From NCBI GenBank assembly GCA_003501335.1, contig DNPQ01000234.1:1-6700 (forward strand): a stretch of 6,700 nt of DNA, read 5' to 3'. The notes beneath the pieces are model-generated. The model saw only the letters and a list, made by a program, of their open reading frames with translations, made no database searches and had not been told where the DNA came from. Below are positions 1 through 6,667 of this stretch, piece by piece. The translations under genes and the position numbers were made by a program. Every line of letters begins with the position of its first letter. Within the stretch, counting starts at the first letter, position 1. The DNA is from Bacillota bacterium. GTDB lineage: Bacteria > Bacillota > UBA4882 > UBA8346.

Positions 1-540
1 CGTTATAACCGTGAAACCCTGGATATTAAATATAAAGGTAAAACTATTTCCGAAATACTCAATATGACTGTCGAAGAATCATTAGAGTTCTTCTATAATA
101 TCCCCAAAATTCGTCGCAAATTACAAACCCTGCAGGACGTTGGGCTCGGTTATATAAAATTAGGGCAACCAGCTACCACACTATCCGGTGGGGAAGCTCA
201 GCGGATTAAGCTCGCTACCGAATTATCCCGCCGTTCCAATGGAAAGACTCTTTATATCTTAGATGAACCCACCACCGGATTACATTTTGCCGATATCCAG
301 TGCTTATTGGAAATGTTGCAGCGTTTGGTGGAGGCTGGTGATACAGTGCTAGTCATTGAGCATAACTTGGATGTAATTAAAACCGTTGACTATATCATTG
401 ATTTGGGTCCGGAGGGCGGCGATCGTGGGGGTACAATTATTGCGACGGGAACCCCGGAAGAAGTGGCTGGGGAATCATCGTCTTATACCGGCCAATTTTT
501 AAAGCCGCTTTTACCAGCAACCGCGACAAAGAAAAAATAG
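1..540 (+). CDS. uvrA: UvrA, excinuclease ABC subunit A (C-terminal part, 5' truncated by window edge)
   Basis: This is the C-terminal 179 residues of UvrA, the damage-recognising ATPase of nucleotide excision repair. UvrA works in the cytoplasm with UvrB and UvrC. The frame is open from base 1, beginning RYNRETLDIKYKGK, which is typical UvrA sequence, so the gene enters from the left and the internal ATG at 64 is not the start. Visible motifs belong to the second ABC ATPase domain: the signature TLSGGEAQRIKLATEL (about residues 60-75 of the visible part), Walker B YILDEPTTGLH (about 85-95) and the switch histidine in VLVIEHNLDVIK (H121). The family-typical GPEGGDRGG segment and a QFLKPLL tail follow. 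The stop is TAG at 538-540. The zinc-finger regions and first ATPase domain lie outside the window. Nothing is unusual in the visible part. Transcription probably ends at the stem-loop at 624-670. Identification rests on motif recognition and is very secure. Confidence 0.97.
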   Translation, partial: RYNRETLDIKYKGKTISEILNMTVEESLEFFYNIPKIRRKLQTLQDVGLGYIKLGQPATTLSGGEAQRIKLATELSRRSNGKTLYILDEPTTGLHFADIQCLLEMLQRLVEAGDTVLVIEHNLDVIKTVDYIIDLGPEGGDRGGTIIATGTPEEVAGESSSYTGQFLKPLLPATATKKK

Positions 541-623
541 GTTTCGTATTAGATTGTATTGGCTTAAAGGTAATAAGTGTAATTGCAAATTTTAATAATA
601 ACCTCCGAAAAAAACCTAAAAAA

Positions 624-670
624 ATTAAAACGGGCTGTCTTTAGCAATTGATGAGACAGCCCGTTTTAAT
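624..670. terminator. Bidirectional intrinsic terminator between convergent uvrA and the acyl-CoA ligase gene
   Basis: A perfect 17-bp inverted repeat has arms at 624-640 and 654-670 around a 13-base loop (641-653). The stem core is GC-rich (CGGGCTGTCT pairing with AGACAGCCCG) and is flanked by A-runs on the left and T-runs on the right. It therefore reads as a stem followed by a U-tract on either strand. It lies between the uvrA stop (540) and the ligase stop (693-695), where two convergent genes need termination. The symmetric A/T flanks support bidirectional use; this is inferred from structure only. Confidence 0.9.
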
Positions 671-692
671 ATCAGGGATACTTCAAGGATGA

Positions 693-2309
693 CTACTGTT
701 TTTTTTGGTACTTATCCCTTAATAAACGCCGGAGCACTTTTCCGACCGAACTTCGTGGTAATTCATCAACAACTTCAATTTTATGAGGTACTTTATATTT
801 TGAAAGATGCTCAGTGCAAAAATGACGCAGTTCTCTTTCAGAAGTTGCGGCAGTCTCTCGTAAAACGACATAAGCTTCCGGAACTTCGCCCCGCAGGGCA
901 TGAGGAGCGCCGATAACTGCAACTTCTTTAACTGCCGGGTGGGTATATAATAAATCTTCGATTTCCCGGGGATAAACTTTTTCCCCACCTACATTGATCA
1001 TATCTTTTAGCCGATCTGTAATAAAAATGTAACCATTTTTATCCATAGTCCCCAGATCACCTGTATGCAACCAGCCATCTTTCAACACCATCGCGGTTTC
1101 TTTGGGACGGTTCCAATAACCTTTCATCACTTGAGGGCCTTTTACGACGATTTCCCCAACAGTGTCAAACTCAACTTCTTTACCAGTCTCAGGATCGATA
1201 ATTTTCACTTCGGTATCTGGAATCGGAGTGCCGATACTGCCATATTTATTTTTCCCTTTGATTGGAGTTGCCGCGACCACCGGTGAACATTCTGAAAGGC
1301 CATAGGCATCCCTGACTTCCGTACCTGTTAATTTTTTAAATTTCTGTTGAATAGCTGGCGGCAAAGGTGCTGATCCACAGACGCAAGCTTTGATGGAACT
1401 AAAATCATAGTTTTTGGCGGTATCTCTCATGGCAATTGCGATATACATGGCCGGGACGCCCATAAAAAGATTTGGTTTTTGTTTTTCAATCAAGCGCATT
1501 AATTCATTGATATCAAATTTAGAAAGTAAACATTGGGAAGATCCGCTGATAATAGCATGATTCATTGTGGTGGTAATGGCATAAATGTGAAACATGGGAA
1601 GTACACAGATAAATTTGCCAGTACCATCTTCATAGATATTTTTAAGCCAAGAACGAAATTGAGCGGCATTTACCGCCAAATTTCGATGAGTAAGAGTCGC
1701 TCCTTTAATAATACCAGTTGTGCCGCCGGTATACTGTAAGTTGGCAATAGAATCCGGGGTAATTTCAATTTTAGGATCCGTGGTAGGGTGTTCAAAGAGA
1801 GCTTTTTCAAGCTTTAGGGCATTGATAGATAAATCAAAATCGTGGTCTGCTGAAAAAGGGACCCGGATATCTGTAACGATAATTTTCAGATGAGGGAAAG
1901 AGCTGTCTTTCAAAACAGGGACCATTTCCAGATTCGTGATTAGCAGTTCCATTCCGCTGTCTTGGATGATATAGGATAGTTCATCACCACTAAAAGCAGG
2001 ATTAATGGGTACAGTAATACCACCGGCCCGTAATATTCCAAAATAGGCGATTATAAACTGTGGAGAATTGAGAAGTTGAATTCCAACTCTCTCTCCAGGC
2101 TTCAGCCCCAAACTTATCAATAAATTAGCCATCTGAGAGACTAATATATCTAATTCCTGATAAGTCCATTGATGCTCTAAATAGATTAATGCATTTTGAT
2201 CCGGGAATCTTAAGGTGGTTCGGTGCAACATTTCTGAGAGAGTCATTGCCGGATATTCAAGATTGGATGTTATTCCGTTTTCGTATGATTTTAACCAGAC
2301 TTGTTTCAA
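693..2309 (-). CDS. AMP-forming acyl-CoA synthetase (long-chain fatty acid--CoA ligase type)
   Basis: This cytosolic or membrane-associated enzyme would activate a carboxylic acid, probably a medium- or long-chain fatty acid, to acyl-AMP and then acyl-CoA. In numbering from the upstream ATG (548 residues), the ANL-superfamily motifs are the P-loop YTGGTTGIIKG (203-213), DAYGLSE (344-350), GWLHTGDLG (422-430), the hinge TDRLKD (441-446), GGEKVYP (451-457) and PRSSVGKVLRR with the adenylation lysine K534. All key residues are present and the length is normal for the family. The chosen start is TTG at 2309-2307 (538 residues). It has AGGAG seven bases upstream and puts WLKSY near the N-terminus as in homologues. 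The ATG at 2339-2337 has no Shine-Dalgarno sequence. The gene is monocistronic, divergent from the glycosyltransferase and convergent with uvrA. The acyl chain length cannot be read from the sequence, so no gene symbol is given. Confidence 0.93.
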   Translation of the reverse strand: MKQVWLKSYENGITSNLEYPAMTLSEMLHRTTLRFPDQNALIYLEHQWTYQELDILVSQMANLLISLGLKPGERVGIQLLNSPQFIIAYFGILRAGGITVPINPAFSGDELSYIIQDSGMELLITNLEMVPVLKDSSFPHLKIIVTDIRVPFSADHDFDLSINALKLEKALFEHPTTDPKIEITPDSIANLQYTGGTTGIIKGATLTHRNLAVNAAQFRSWLKNIYEDGTGKFICVLPMFHIYAITTTMNHAIISGSSQCLLSKFDINELMRLIEKQKPNLFMGVPAMYIAIAMRDTAKNYDFSSIKACVCGSAPLPPAIQQKFKKLTGTEVRDAYGLSECSPVVAATPIKGKNKYGSIGTPIPDTEVKIIDPETGKEVEFDTVGEIVVKGPQVMKGYWNRPKETAMVLKDGWLHTGDLGTMDKNGYIFITDRLKDMINVGGEKVYPREIEDLLYTHPAVKEVAVIGAPHALRGEVPEAYVVLRETAATSERELRHFCTEHLSKYKVPHKIEVVDELPRSSVGKVLRRLLRDKYQKKQ

Positions 2310-2316
2310 AAAAAAT

Positions 2317-2324
2317 CTCCTCTC
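2317..2324 (-). promoter_or_regulatory. Ribosome binding site that decides the acyl-CoA ligase start
   Basis: The minus strand reads GAGAGGAG here, followed by A and a run of eight T, the last two of which belong to the TTG codon at 2309-2307. The AGGAG core is seven bases from that TTG. The site lies inside the longer reading frame starting at ATG 2339, so it would make no sense as a leader element if the ATG were used. This favours the TTG start. Confidence 0.7.
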
Positions 2325-2405
2325 TTGTTGTGGATCCATAAGTCGTTAACATATTGAACCCCAAAGTAGAAATTGAACTTGGCTGCTCTCCCGTCTGAAT
2401 TGAAA

Positions 2406-2425
2406 ATTATATGAGGGCACGTGCC
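2406..2425 (-). promoter_or_regulatory. Possible secondary promoter -10 box with adjoining GGCACGTGCC palindrome
   Basis: The minus strand has a perfect TATAAT (2411-2406), with the 10-bp palindrome GGCACGTGCC (2416-2425) four bases upstream, where a -35/-10 spacer would be. No convincing -35 box exists at the expected distance (CAACTG at 17 bases) and there is no extended -10. A regulated promoter with an operator in its spacer is possible. Chance occurrence in AT-rich DNA is also possible. Confidence 0.25.
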
Positions 2426-2540
2426 GAACAGTTGGGTAATAAAACCCGTTAAATTTCTTTATGCTCCAAATATTTGTATAAATGAAGCGAAATTAAAGGG
2501 ACTTTAAAGAAAATTAAAACAAAAAAGATCAATACCACTG

Positions 2541-2569
2541 ATAATATAACAAAATTAGTCAGAAGTCAA
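2541..2569 (-). promoter_or_regulatory. Predicted sigma-A promoter for the acyl-CoA ligase gene
   Basis: On the minus strand a -35 box TTGACT (2569-2564) is followed after exactly 17 bases by a -10 box TATTAT (2546-2541). Each differs from consensus at one position. Transcription would start near 2534, leaving a leader of about 225 bases before the TTG start at 2309. Two direct AGTCA copies on the plus strand (2557-2561 and 2564-2568) overlap the -35 region and could be regulator half-sites, but this is speculative. This is the best promoter match in the intergenic region. Confidence 0.6.
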
Positions 2570-2652
2570 CTATATTCAGACGATAAACGCTATTATGACA
2601 AATGGAAGTCACTGCCCTTTCCTTCAGAAACTTTCGAAGAAAATATGAATGA

Positions 2653-2679
2653 TTGAAAATCACGAAAAAATGTTATAGA
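2653..2679 (+). promoter_or_regulatory. Candidate promoter for the glycosyltransferase operon
   Basis: On the plus strand TTGAAA (2653-2658) is followed after 15 bases by TATAGA (2674-2679). The -10 is preceded by TGT, giving an extended -10 (TGnTATAGA), which could compensate for the short spacing. It would leave a leader of about 185 bases before the ATG at 2870. A weaker alternative is TTGAGC (2704-2709), 17 bases, TATCAA (2727-2732). Neither is strong, so the true start site is uncertain. Confidence 0.35.
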
Positions 2680-2729
2680 GACAAAGTCCCTGGGTTAAAC
2701 TAATTGAGCACTCTTGGAATCGTAGATAT

Positions 2730-2761
2730 CAATTCCCTCTCCATCAATATTATGGGAATTG
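2730..2761. repeat. 8-bp inverted repeat in the glycosyltransferase leader
   Basis: The arms CAATTCCC (2730-2737) and GGGAATTG (2754-2761) are perfect complements around 16 bases. Downstream of the candidate plus-strand promoter this could form a leader RNA hairpin; as DNA it could be an operator dyad. No U-tract follows, so it is not a conventional terminator. Confidence 0.4.
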
Positions 2762-2869
2762 GGATTGAAATCATAAATTTCGAGAACTTTTTGAAGGTTT
2801 CCTGAAGATTCGATGAGTGTAGTTTCGAGCGGTTAATGGTTTTAATCAAATTCAATTCGAGGTGTTGGT

Positions 2870-4159
2870 ATGAAAGTTTTGATGTTAAGTTGGGAGTTTC
2901 CTCCAAAAATTGTTGGAGGGATCGCCCGCCATGTTTATGATCTCGCCTTGGCTTTAGTAAAACAAGATGTGGAAGTTTCGGTGATTACCTGTGGGGTTCA
3001 GGATGCTGCGGATTATGAAACCATTCAAGGAATTAAAGTTTATCGGGTGGTTATGAATAATCCTTCAACTCCAGATTTTTTAACTTGGGTTCTGCAACTG
3101 AACCTGAATATGACTGAAATGGCCAATCGTTTGGCATTACTGGGGGCAACCTTCGACATTATTCATGCCCATGATTGGCTGGCTGCTTTTGCCGGAAAGA
3201 ACCTTAAACATTCATGGCGGATACCGCTTGTTTCTACAATTCATGCTACGGAATATGGCCGAAATAATGGGCTGTATAATGAATTACAGCGGTATATCAG
3301 TAATGTCGAGTGGTGGCTTGGTTATGAATCCTGGCGGGTTATTTGCTGCAGTAACTATATGAAAGCAGAATTACAGCGGGTATTTCAGATGCCGGACGAT
3401 AAAATTCGAATTATTCCCAATGGGGTCTATCAGGCTGATTTTGAAAAGACCGTTTTAAATCCTTTCGAAGTCCGTAGCCATTATTGTGCTCCAGACGAAA
3501 AGATGATTTTTTATGTCGGACGTATTGTCCGGGAAAAAGGATTGGGAGTTTTGCTGGATGCTTATTCAAGGGTAGTCGGAGTTGACCCTATGGCTAAACT
3601 GGTTATCGCCGGGAAAGGTCCGTATTTGGAGGAATTAAAACATCGCGCCTATCAATTGGGTATTTACCATCGAGTGTATTTTGCCGGTTATATCGACGAC
3701 AACACTCGGAATGCGCTATATAAATCGGCAGCAGTCGCAGTTTTTCCAAGTTTGTATGAACCTTTTGGCATTGTGGCCTTGGAGGGAATGGCGGCCGGTA
3801 CAGCGGTGATTGCTTCAGATGCGGGGGGTTTGGGAGAAATTATCCGTCATGGAGAAAACGGCTTAAAGGTTTATTGTGATAATGTGAATTCTTTGGCCGA
3901 TAACATCATTTGGGCTCTGCAGCATCCCGATCATTGCAGTAAAATGAAAGCTAATGCTCTTAAAGATGTCCGGGAAATTTATAGTTGGGACAAGATAGCC
4001 CTGCAAACCGAAGAAGTTTATCAGGAAATTATCGATGAAAATCAAAAATCGACTTGGCACGCGGTCATGCATGAGGAAGCGGCCCGGGAAATTATCATGT
4101 CCAATATGATTAAAACAATTGAAGCCGAAGAAATGACTAGATATCGGGATGTACATTGA
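2870..4159 (+). CDS. GT4-type glycosyltransferase, glycogen synthase / alpha-1,4-glucosyltransferase-like
   Basis: This is a 429-residue GT-B fold retaining glycosyltransferase, predicted cytosolic because no signal peptide or membrane segment is seen. The N-terminal domain opens with MKVLMLSWEFPP and a glycine loop KIVGG (13-17). HAHDW (99-103) and STIHATEYG (122-130) follow. The C-terminal donor-binding domain has YVGRIVREKG (215-224, with R218 and K223), and the EX7E motif in LYEPFGIVALEG (E297 and E305). The layout resembles bacterial GT4 alpha-glucan synthases such as mycobacterial Rv3032, so transfer of glucose from a nucleotide sugar to a growing glucan is the best guess. Another sugar or polymer is possible. 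About 35 charged residues follow the usual C-terminal helix. The start has GAGGTG (2859-2864) five bases upstream. The gene lies 24 bases before the nucleotidyltransferase fusion and probably shares its transcript. Confidence 0.88.
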   Translation: MKVLMLSWEFPPKIVGGIARHVYDLALALVKQDVEVSVITCGVQDAADYETIQGIKVYRVVMNNPSTPDFLTWVLQLNLNMTEMANRLALLGATFDIIHAHDWLAAFAGKNLKHSWRIPLVSTIHATEYGRNNGLYNELQRYISNVEWWLGYESWRVICCSNYMKAELQRVFQMPDDKIRIIPNGVYQADFEKTVLNPFEVRSHYCAPDEKMIFYVGRIVREKGLGVLLDAYSRVVGVDPMAKLVIAGKGPYLEELKHRAYQLGIYHRVYFAGYIDDNTRNALYKSAAVAVFPSLYEPFGIVALEGMAAGTAVIASDAGGLGEIIRHGENGLKVYCDNVNSLADNIIWALQHPDHCSKMKANALKDVREIYSWDKIALQTEEVYQEIIDENQKSTWHAVMHEEAAREIIMSNMIKTIEAEEMTRYRDVH

Positions 4160-4170
4160 CCACCATCTTG

Positions 4171-4177
4171 AAGGAGG
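4171..4177 (+). promoter_or_regulatory. Strong ribosome binding site of the nucleotidyltransferase fusion gene
   Basis: AAGGAGG lies six bases before ATG 4184, in the 24-base gap after the glycosyltransferase stop (TGA 4157-4159). It fixes the start and, with the absence of any terminator or promoter in the gap, supports co-transcription with efficient independent translation initiation. Confidence 0.85.
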
Positions 4178-4183
4178 ATTTCT

Positions 4184-6667
4184 ATGAAAGCAGTTATCAT
4201 GGCCGGCGGCAAAGGAACGCGGTTGAGGCCGTTAACTTGTTATAGGCCCAAACCGATGACACCCATTGCGAATCGGCCGATGATGGAACATATTATCAAT
4301 TTGCTTAAAAAACATAATTTTACTGAGGTAATGGCGACCCTGTTTTATTTACCCCAAGTTATCGAGAATTATTTTGAAGATGGGCGGAAATTTGGGATAG
4401 AGCTGCAATATTTTATTGAAGAAACTCCCCTTGGGACTGCGGGCAGCGTGCGGAACGGCGCGGATTTTTTAGGCGATACATTTTTAGTTATTAGTGGAGA
4501 TGCGTTAACTGATATTGACCTCACGGCTGCGGTTAATTTTCACTGGGCCAAGGGGGCAATGGCTACTTTAATTTTGACTAAAGTCAATAACCCGCTTGAA
4601 TACGGAGTGGTCATCGCCGATGAAGAAGGAAGGGTAAAACGCTTTTTAGAAAAACCGGGATGGGGAGAAGTTTTTAGCGATACCGTCAATACCGGTATTT
4701 ATATTCTGGAGCCCCGGATTTTTGATTTTTATCAAAAGGGGCAAGTTTTTGATTTCAGTAAGGATCTTTTTCCGCTATTGCAAGCCAAGAATGAACCTTT
4801 ATATGCTTATGTGGCTTCCGGATATTGGTCTGATATTGGAAATCTGGAACAATACCGTCAAGCTCATTATGACGTGTTGACGGGGAAAGTAAATGTTGAA
4901 ATGCCAGGTAGAAAAATACGACCCGGCGTTTGGGCGGGTGAAGGAGTTGAAATTGCACCGGATGCGATTATTACGGGTCCCGTTTTACTTGGGGATCATG
5001 TGAAGATTGAAGAACGGGCCGTGATAGGAGAGATGTCGGTTATCGGGGATTATGGGACAATTCAAAGGGGTTCGGAATTACAACGCAGTATTTTATGGGG
5101 GCATTGCTATATCGGCTCCGATTCGGAGATCAGGGGTTCCATCCTCTGTCAAAATAATCATCTTAAAGGAAGGAATATCCTTCATGAAGGAGTGGTGCTC
5201 GGGGAAAATGTTAACTTGGGAATACGGACGATAGTAAAGCCTGCGGTCAAGATCTGGCCTCATAAAGATATTGACAGCGGTTCCATTTTAAATGAAAGTT
5301 TAATCTGGTCGTTAAAAGGTCCAAGGAGCCTTTTTGGGAATAGAGGTATTGGCGGAATTGTCAATCAGGAAATTACTCCGGAATTTGTTGCCAAAGTTGG
5401 AGGCGTTTTAGGGGCTTATTTAAAACCGGAGGCCAAAATTGTTGTCAGTTCTGATAATGACCCCGCTGCCCGGATATTAAAAAGAGCGCTGGTATCCGGA
5501 GTATTGGCAGCAGGTGTTCATGTTTATGATCTGGGTACGATGCCCTCATCAGTAACTCGATATGCGATTCCCTCGTTGGGAGTTAAAGGAGGTGTCCATA
5601 TTCAGATGAGTCCCCAGCAAACCGATGGTGTAGTACTGGAATTTTTTGATCATTCGGGTCTATATATCGATAAAAATAGTGAACGGGCTTTAGAAAATGT
5701 TTATTTCTCCGAAGATTTTATACGGGTCGGGGCAAGTGCCATGGGTGAATTGGCGTTCGTACCCCATTTAATAGAGCCCTATTTACAGGGCTTATTAGAT
5801 GAGGAATCAAGAAAAATGGTCATCCAAAGACATTTCAAAGTAGTTGTCACTTACGACAACGGGAGTCTTTCGTTAATTCTCCACCCTTTATTGGAACAAT
5901 TGGGCTGTGAACTGATAACCCCGGAGATTCACCTGAAAGATTCCATTTGCCGTTTGCGGGCTTTGAAAGAACTGGCGAAGATTATGAATGTTGTGGGCGA
6001 ACAAATCAGGTCTTCAGGGTCAGATTTGGGGATTATAGTCGGCAATGACGGTGAAAGACTGATTGTCCTGGACGAACGGGGCGAGTTGTTAAAAGAAGAA
6101 CAGTTAACCGCCTTGCTTGCCTTTTTGGTACTAAAATATAAACCCCAAGCGACCATACCCATTCAAGTCACGGCCCCTCAATTTATTGAAGAATTGGCGC
6201 GGCAATTTCACGGACAAGTTGTGCGTACCAAAGCCAATCCCCGATCAATGATGGAGAAAGTGGCCCAGGAAAGGCTATTTCCTTCGGCCGATGGCCAAAA
6301 CTTATATCAGCCGGAATACGATTCCTTGGTTTGTTTAGTTAAAGTCCTGGAATTGCTGGCCAAAGAACAATTATCTTTATCAGGGGCGAAATTGCTGATA
6401 CCGAGTGTAGAAAGAAGTTATCGGGAAGCAGAGTGCCCTTGGGAGGATAAGGGGCGGATCATGCGCAATTTATTTGAAGAAAATAAAGATCGTCCCCTGG
6501 AGATGACCGACGGACTTAAAGTATTTCATGAACAGGGATGGGCTCTGGTGTTGCCGGATGCAGAGGAACCTATTTTTAAAATTTACTCCGAAGCCCATAC
6601 CTCTGAGGAAGCCGATGCCTTAAGCCAGATTTATTTAAACCGGATCTATGAGTTAAAAACGGAATAG
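4184..6667 (+). CDS. Sugar-1-phosphate nucleotidyltransferase fused to beta-helix and degenerate phosphohexomutase-like domain
   Basis: This is an 827-residue three-part protein. Residues 1-232 are a nucleotidyltransferase: MAGGKGTRLRPLT (6-18), PKPM (22-25), the metal-binding Asp in VISGDALTD (D106), FLEKP (154-158), NTG (169-171) and WSDIG (D217). Residues about 247-350 are hexapeptide repeats of a left-handed beta-helix. From about 382 a phosphoglucomutase/phosphomannomutase-like domain begins at LFGNRGIGG. The first part should join a sugar-1-phosphate to an NTP. Such fusions are commonly labelled mannose-1-phosphate guanylyltransferase/phosphomannomutase, but glucose-1-phosphate is equally plausible here beside a glucan-type glycosyltransferase. 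The mutase part looks impaired. MSPQQTDG (475-482) stands where TASHNP is usual, GNDGER (620-625) where DGDxDR is usual, and LPDAEEP (790-796) where RPSGTEP is usual. There is also no GExSG motif. Mutase activity is therefore doubtful. The reading frame is intact, and no terminator follows the stop. Confidence 0.9.
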   Translation: MKAVIMAGGKGTRLRPLTCYRPKPMTPIANRPMMEHIINLLKKHNFTEVMATLFYLPQVIENYFEDGRKFGIELQYFIEETPLGTAGSVRNGADFLGDTFLVISGDALTDIDLTAAVNFHWAKGAMATLILTKVNNPLEYGVVIADEEGRVKRFLEKPGWGEVFSDTVNTGIYILEPRIFDFYQKGQVFDFSKDLFPLLQAKNEPLYAYVASGYWSDIGNLEQYRQAHYDVLTGKVNVEMPGRKIRPGVWAGEGVEIAPDAIITGPVLLGDHVKIEERAVIGEMSVIGDYGTIQRGSELQRSILWGHCYIGSDSEIRGSILCQNNHLKGRNILHEGVVLGENVNLGIRTIVKPAVKIWPHKDIDSGSILNESLIWSLKGPRSLFGNRGIGGIVNQEITPEFVAKVGGVLGAYLKPEAKIVVSSDNDPAARILKRALVSGVLAAGVHVYDLGTMPSSVTRYAIPSLGVKGGVHIQMSPQQTDGVVLEFFDHSGLYIDKNSERALENVYFSEDFIRVGASAMGELAFVPHLIEPYLQGLLDEESRKMVIQRHFKVVVTYDNGSLSLILHPLLEQLGCELITPEIHLKDSICRLRALKELAKIMNVVGEQIRSSGSDLGIIVGNDGERLIVLDERGELLKEEQLTALLAFLVLKYKPQATIPIQVTAPQFIEELARQFHGQVVRTKANPRSMMEKVAQERLFPSADGQNLYQPEYDSLVCLVKVLELLAKEQLSLSGAKLLIPSVERSYREAECPWEDKGRIMRNLFEENKDRPLEMTDGLKVFHEQGWALVLPDAEEPIFKIYSEAHTSEEADALSQIYLNRIYELKTE

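Larger units (their letters stand above)
2340..2869. other. Divergent intergenic region, about 530 bases, no credible gene
   Basis: This AT-rich stretch separates the leftward acyl-CoA ligase gene from the rightward glycosyltransferase gene. Only very short open frames occur (for example 13 codons from ATG 2411 and 17 codons from ATG 2595), without ribosome binding sites. A 68-codon minus-strand frame (2700-2906) overlaps the start of the glycosyltransferase gene and shows no recognisable protein features. The region does hold promoter-like hexamers on both strands, a 10-bp palindrome at 2416-2425 and an 8-bp inverted repeat at 2730-2761. No known riboswitch or T-box motif was recognised by eye. 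Confidence 0.75.

Noticed and set aside
689..988. Open frames on both strands inside the acyl-CoA ligase gene
   Set aside because: They lie wholly or almost wholly within a gene whose frame carries every expected family motif and have no ribosome binding sites or recognisable content.
2411..2452. 13-codon plus-strand frame (MRARAEQLGNKTR) as a leader peptide
   Set aside because: No ribosome binding site, no promoter in the right place, and the downstream gene in that direction is more than 400 bases away.
2557..2611. AGTCA repeats at 2557, 2564 and 2607 as a Pho-box-like direct repeat
   Set aside because: Only two copies are regularly spaced, the third is 43 bases off, and the unit is too short to assign to a known regulator.
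2779..2866. Three TTCGAGnnnTT copies (near 2779, 2824 and 2856) as possible regulator repeats
   Set aside because: Spacings of 45 and 32 bases are irregular, the third copy overlaps the ribosome binding site, and six matched bases in AT-rich DNA can recur by chance.
2700..2906. 68-codon minus-strand open frame in the divergent intergenic region
   Set aside because: It overlaps the well-supported start of the glycosyltransferase gene, has no recognisable domain, and its low-complexity residue mix looks like chance translation of AT-rich DNA.
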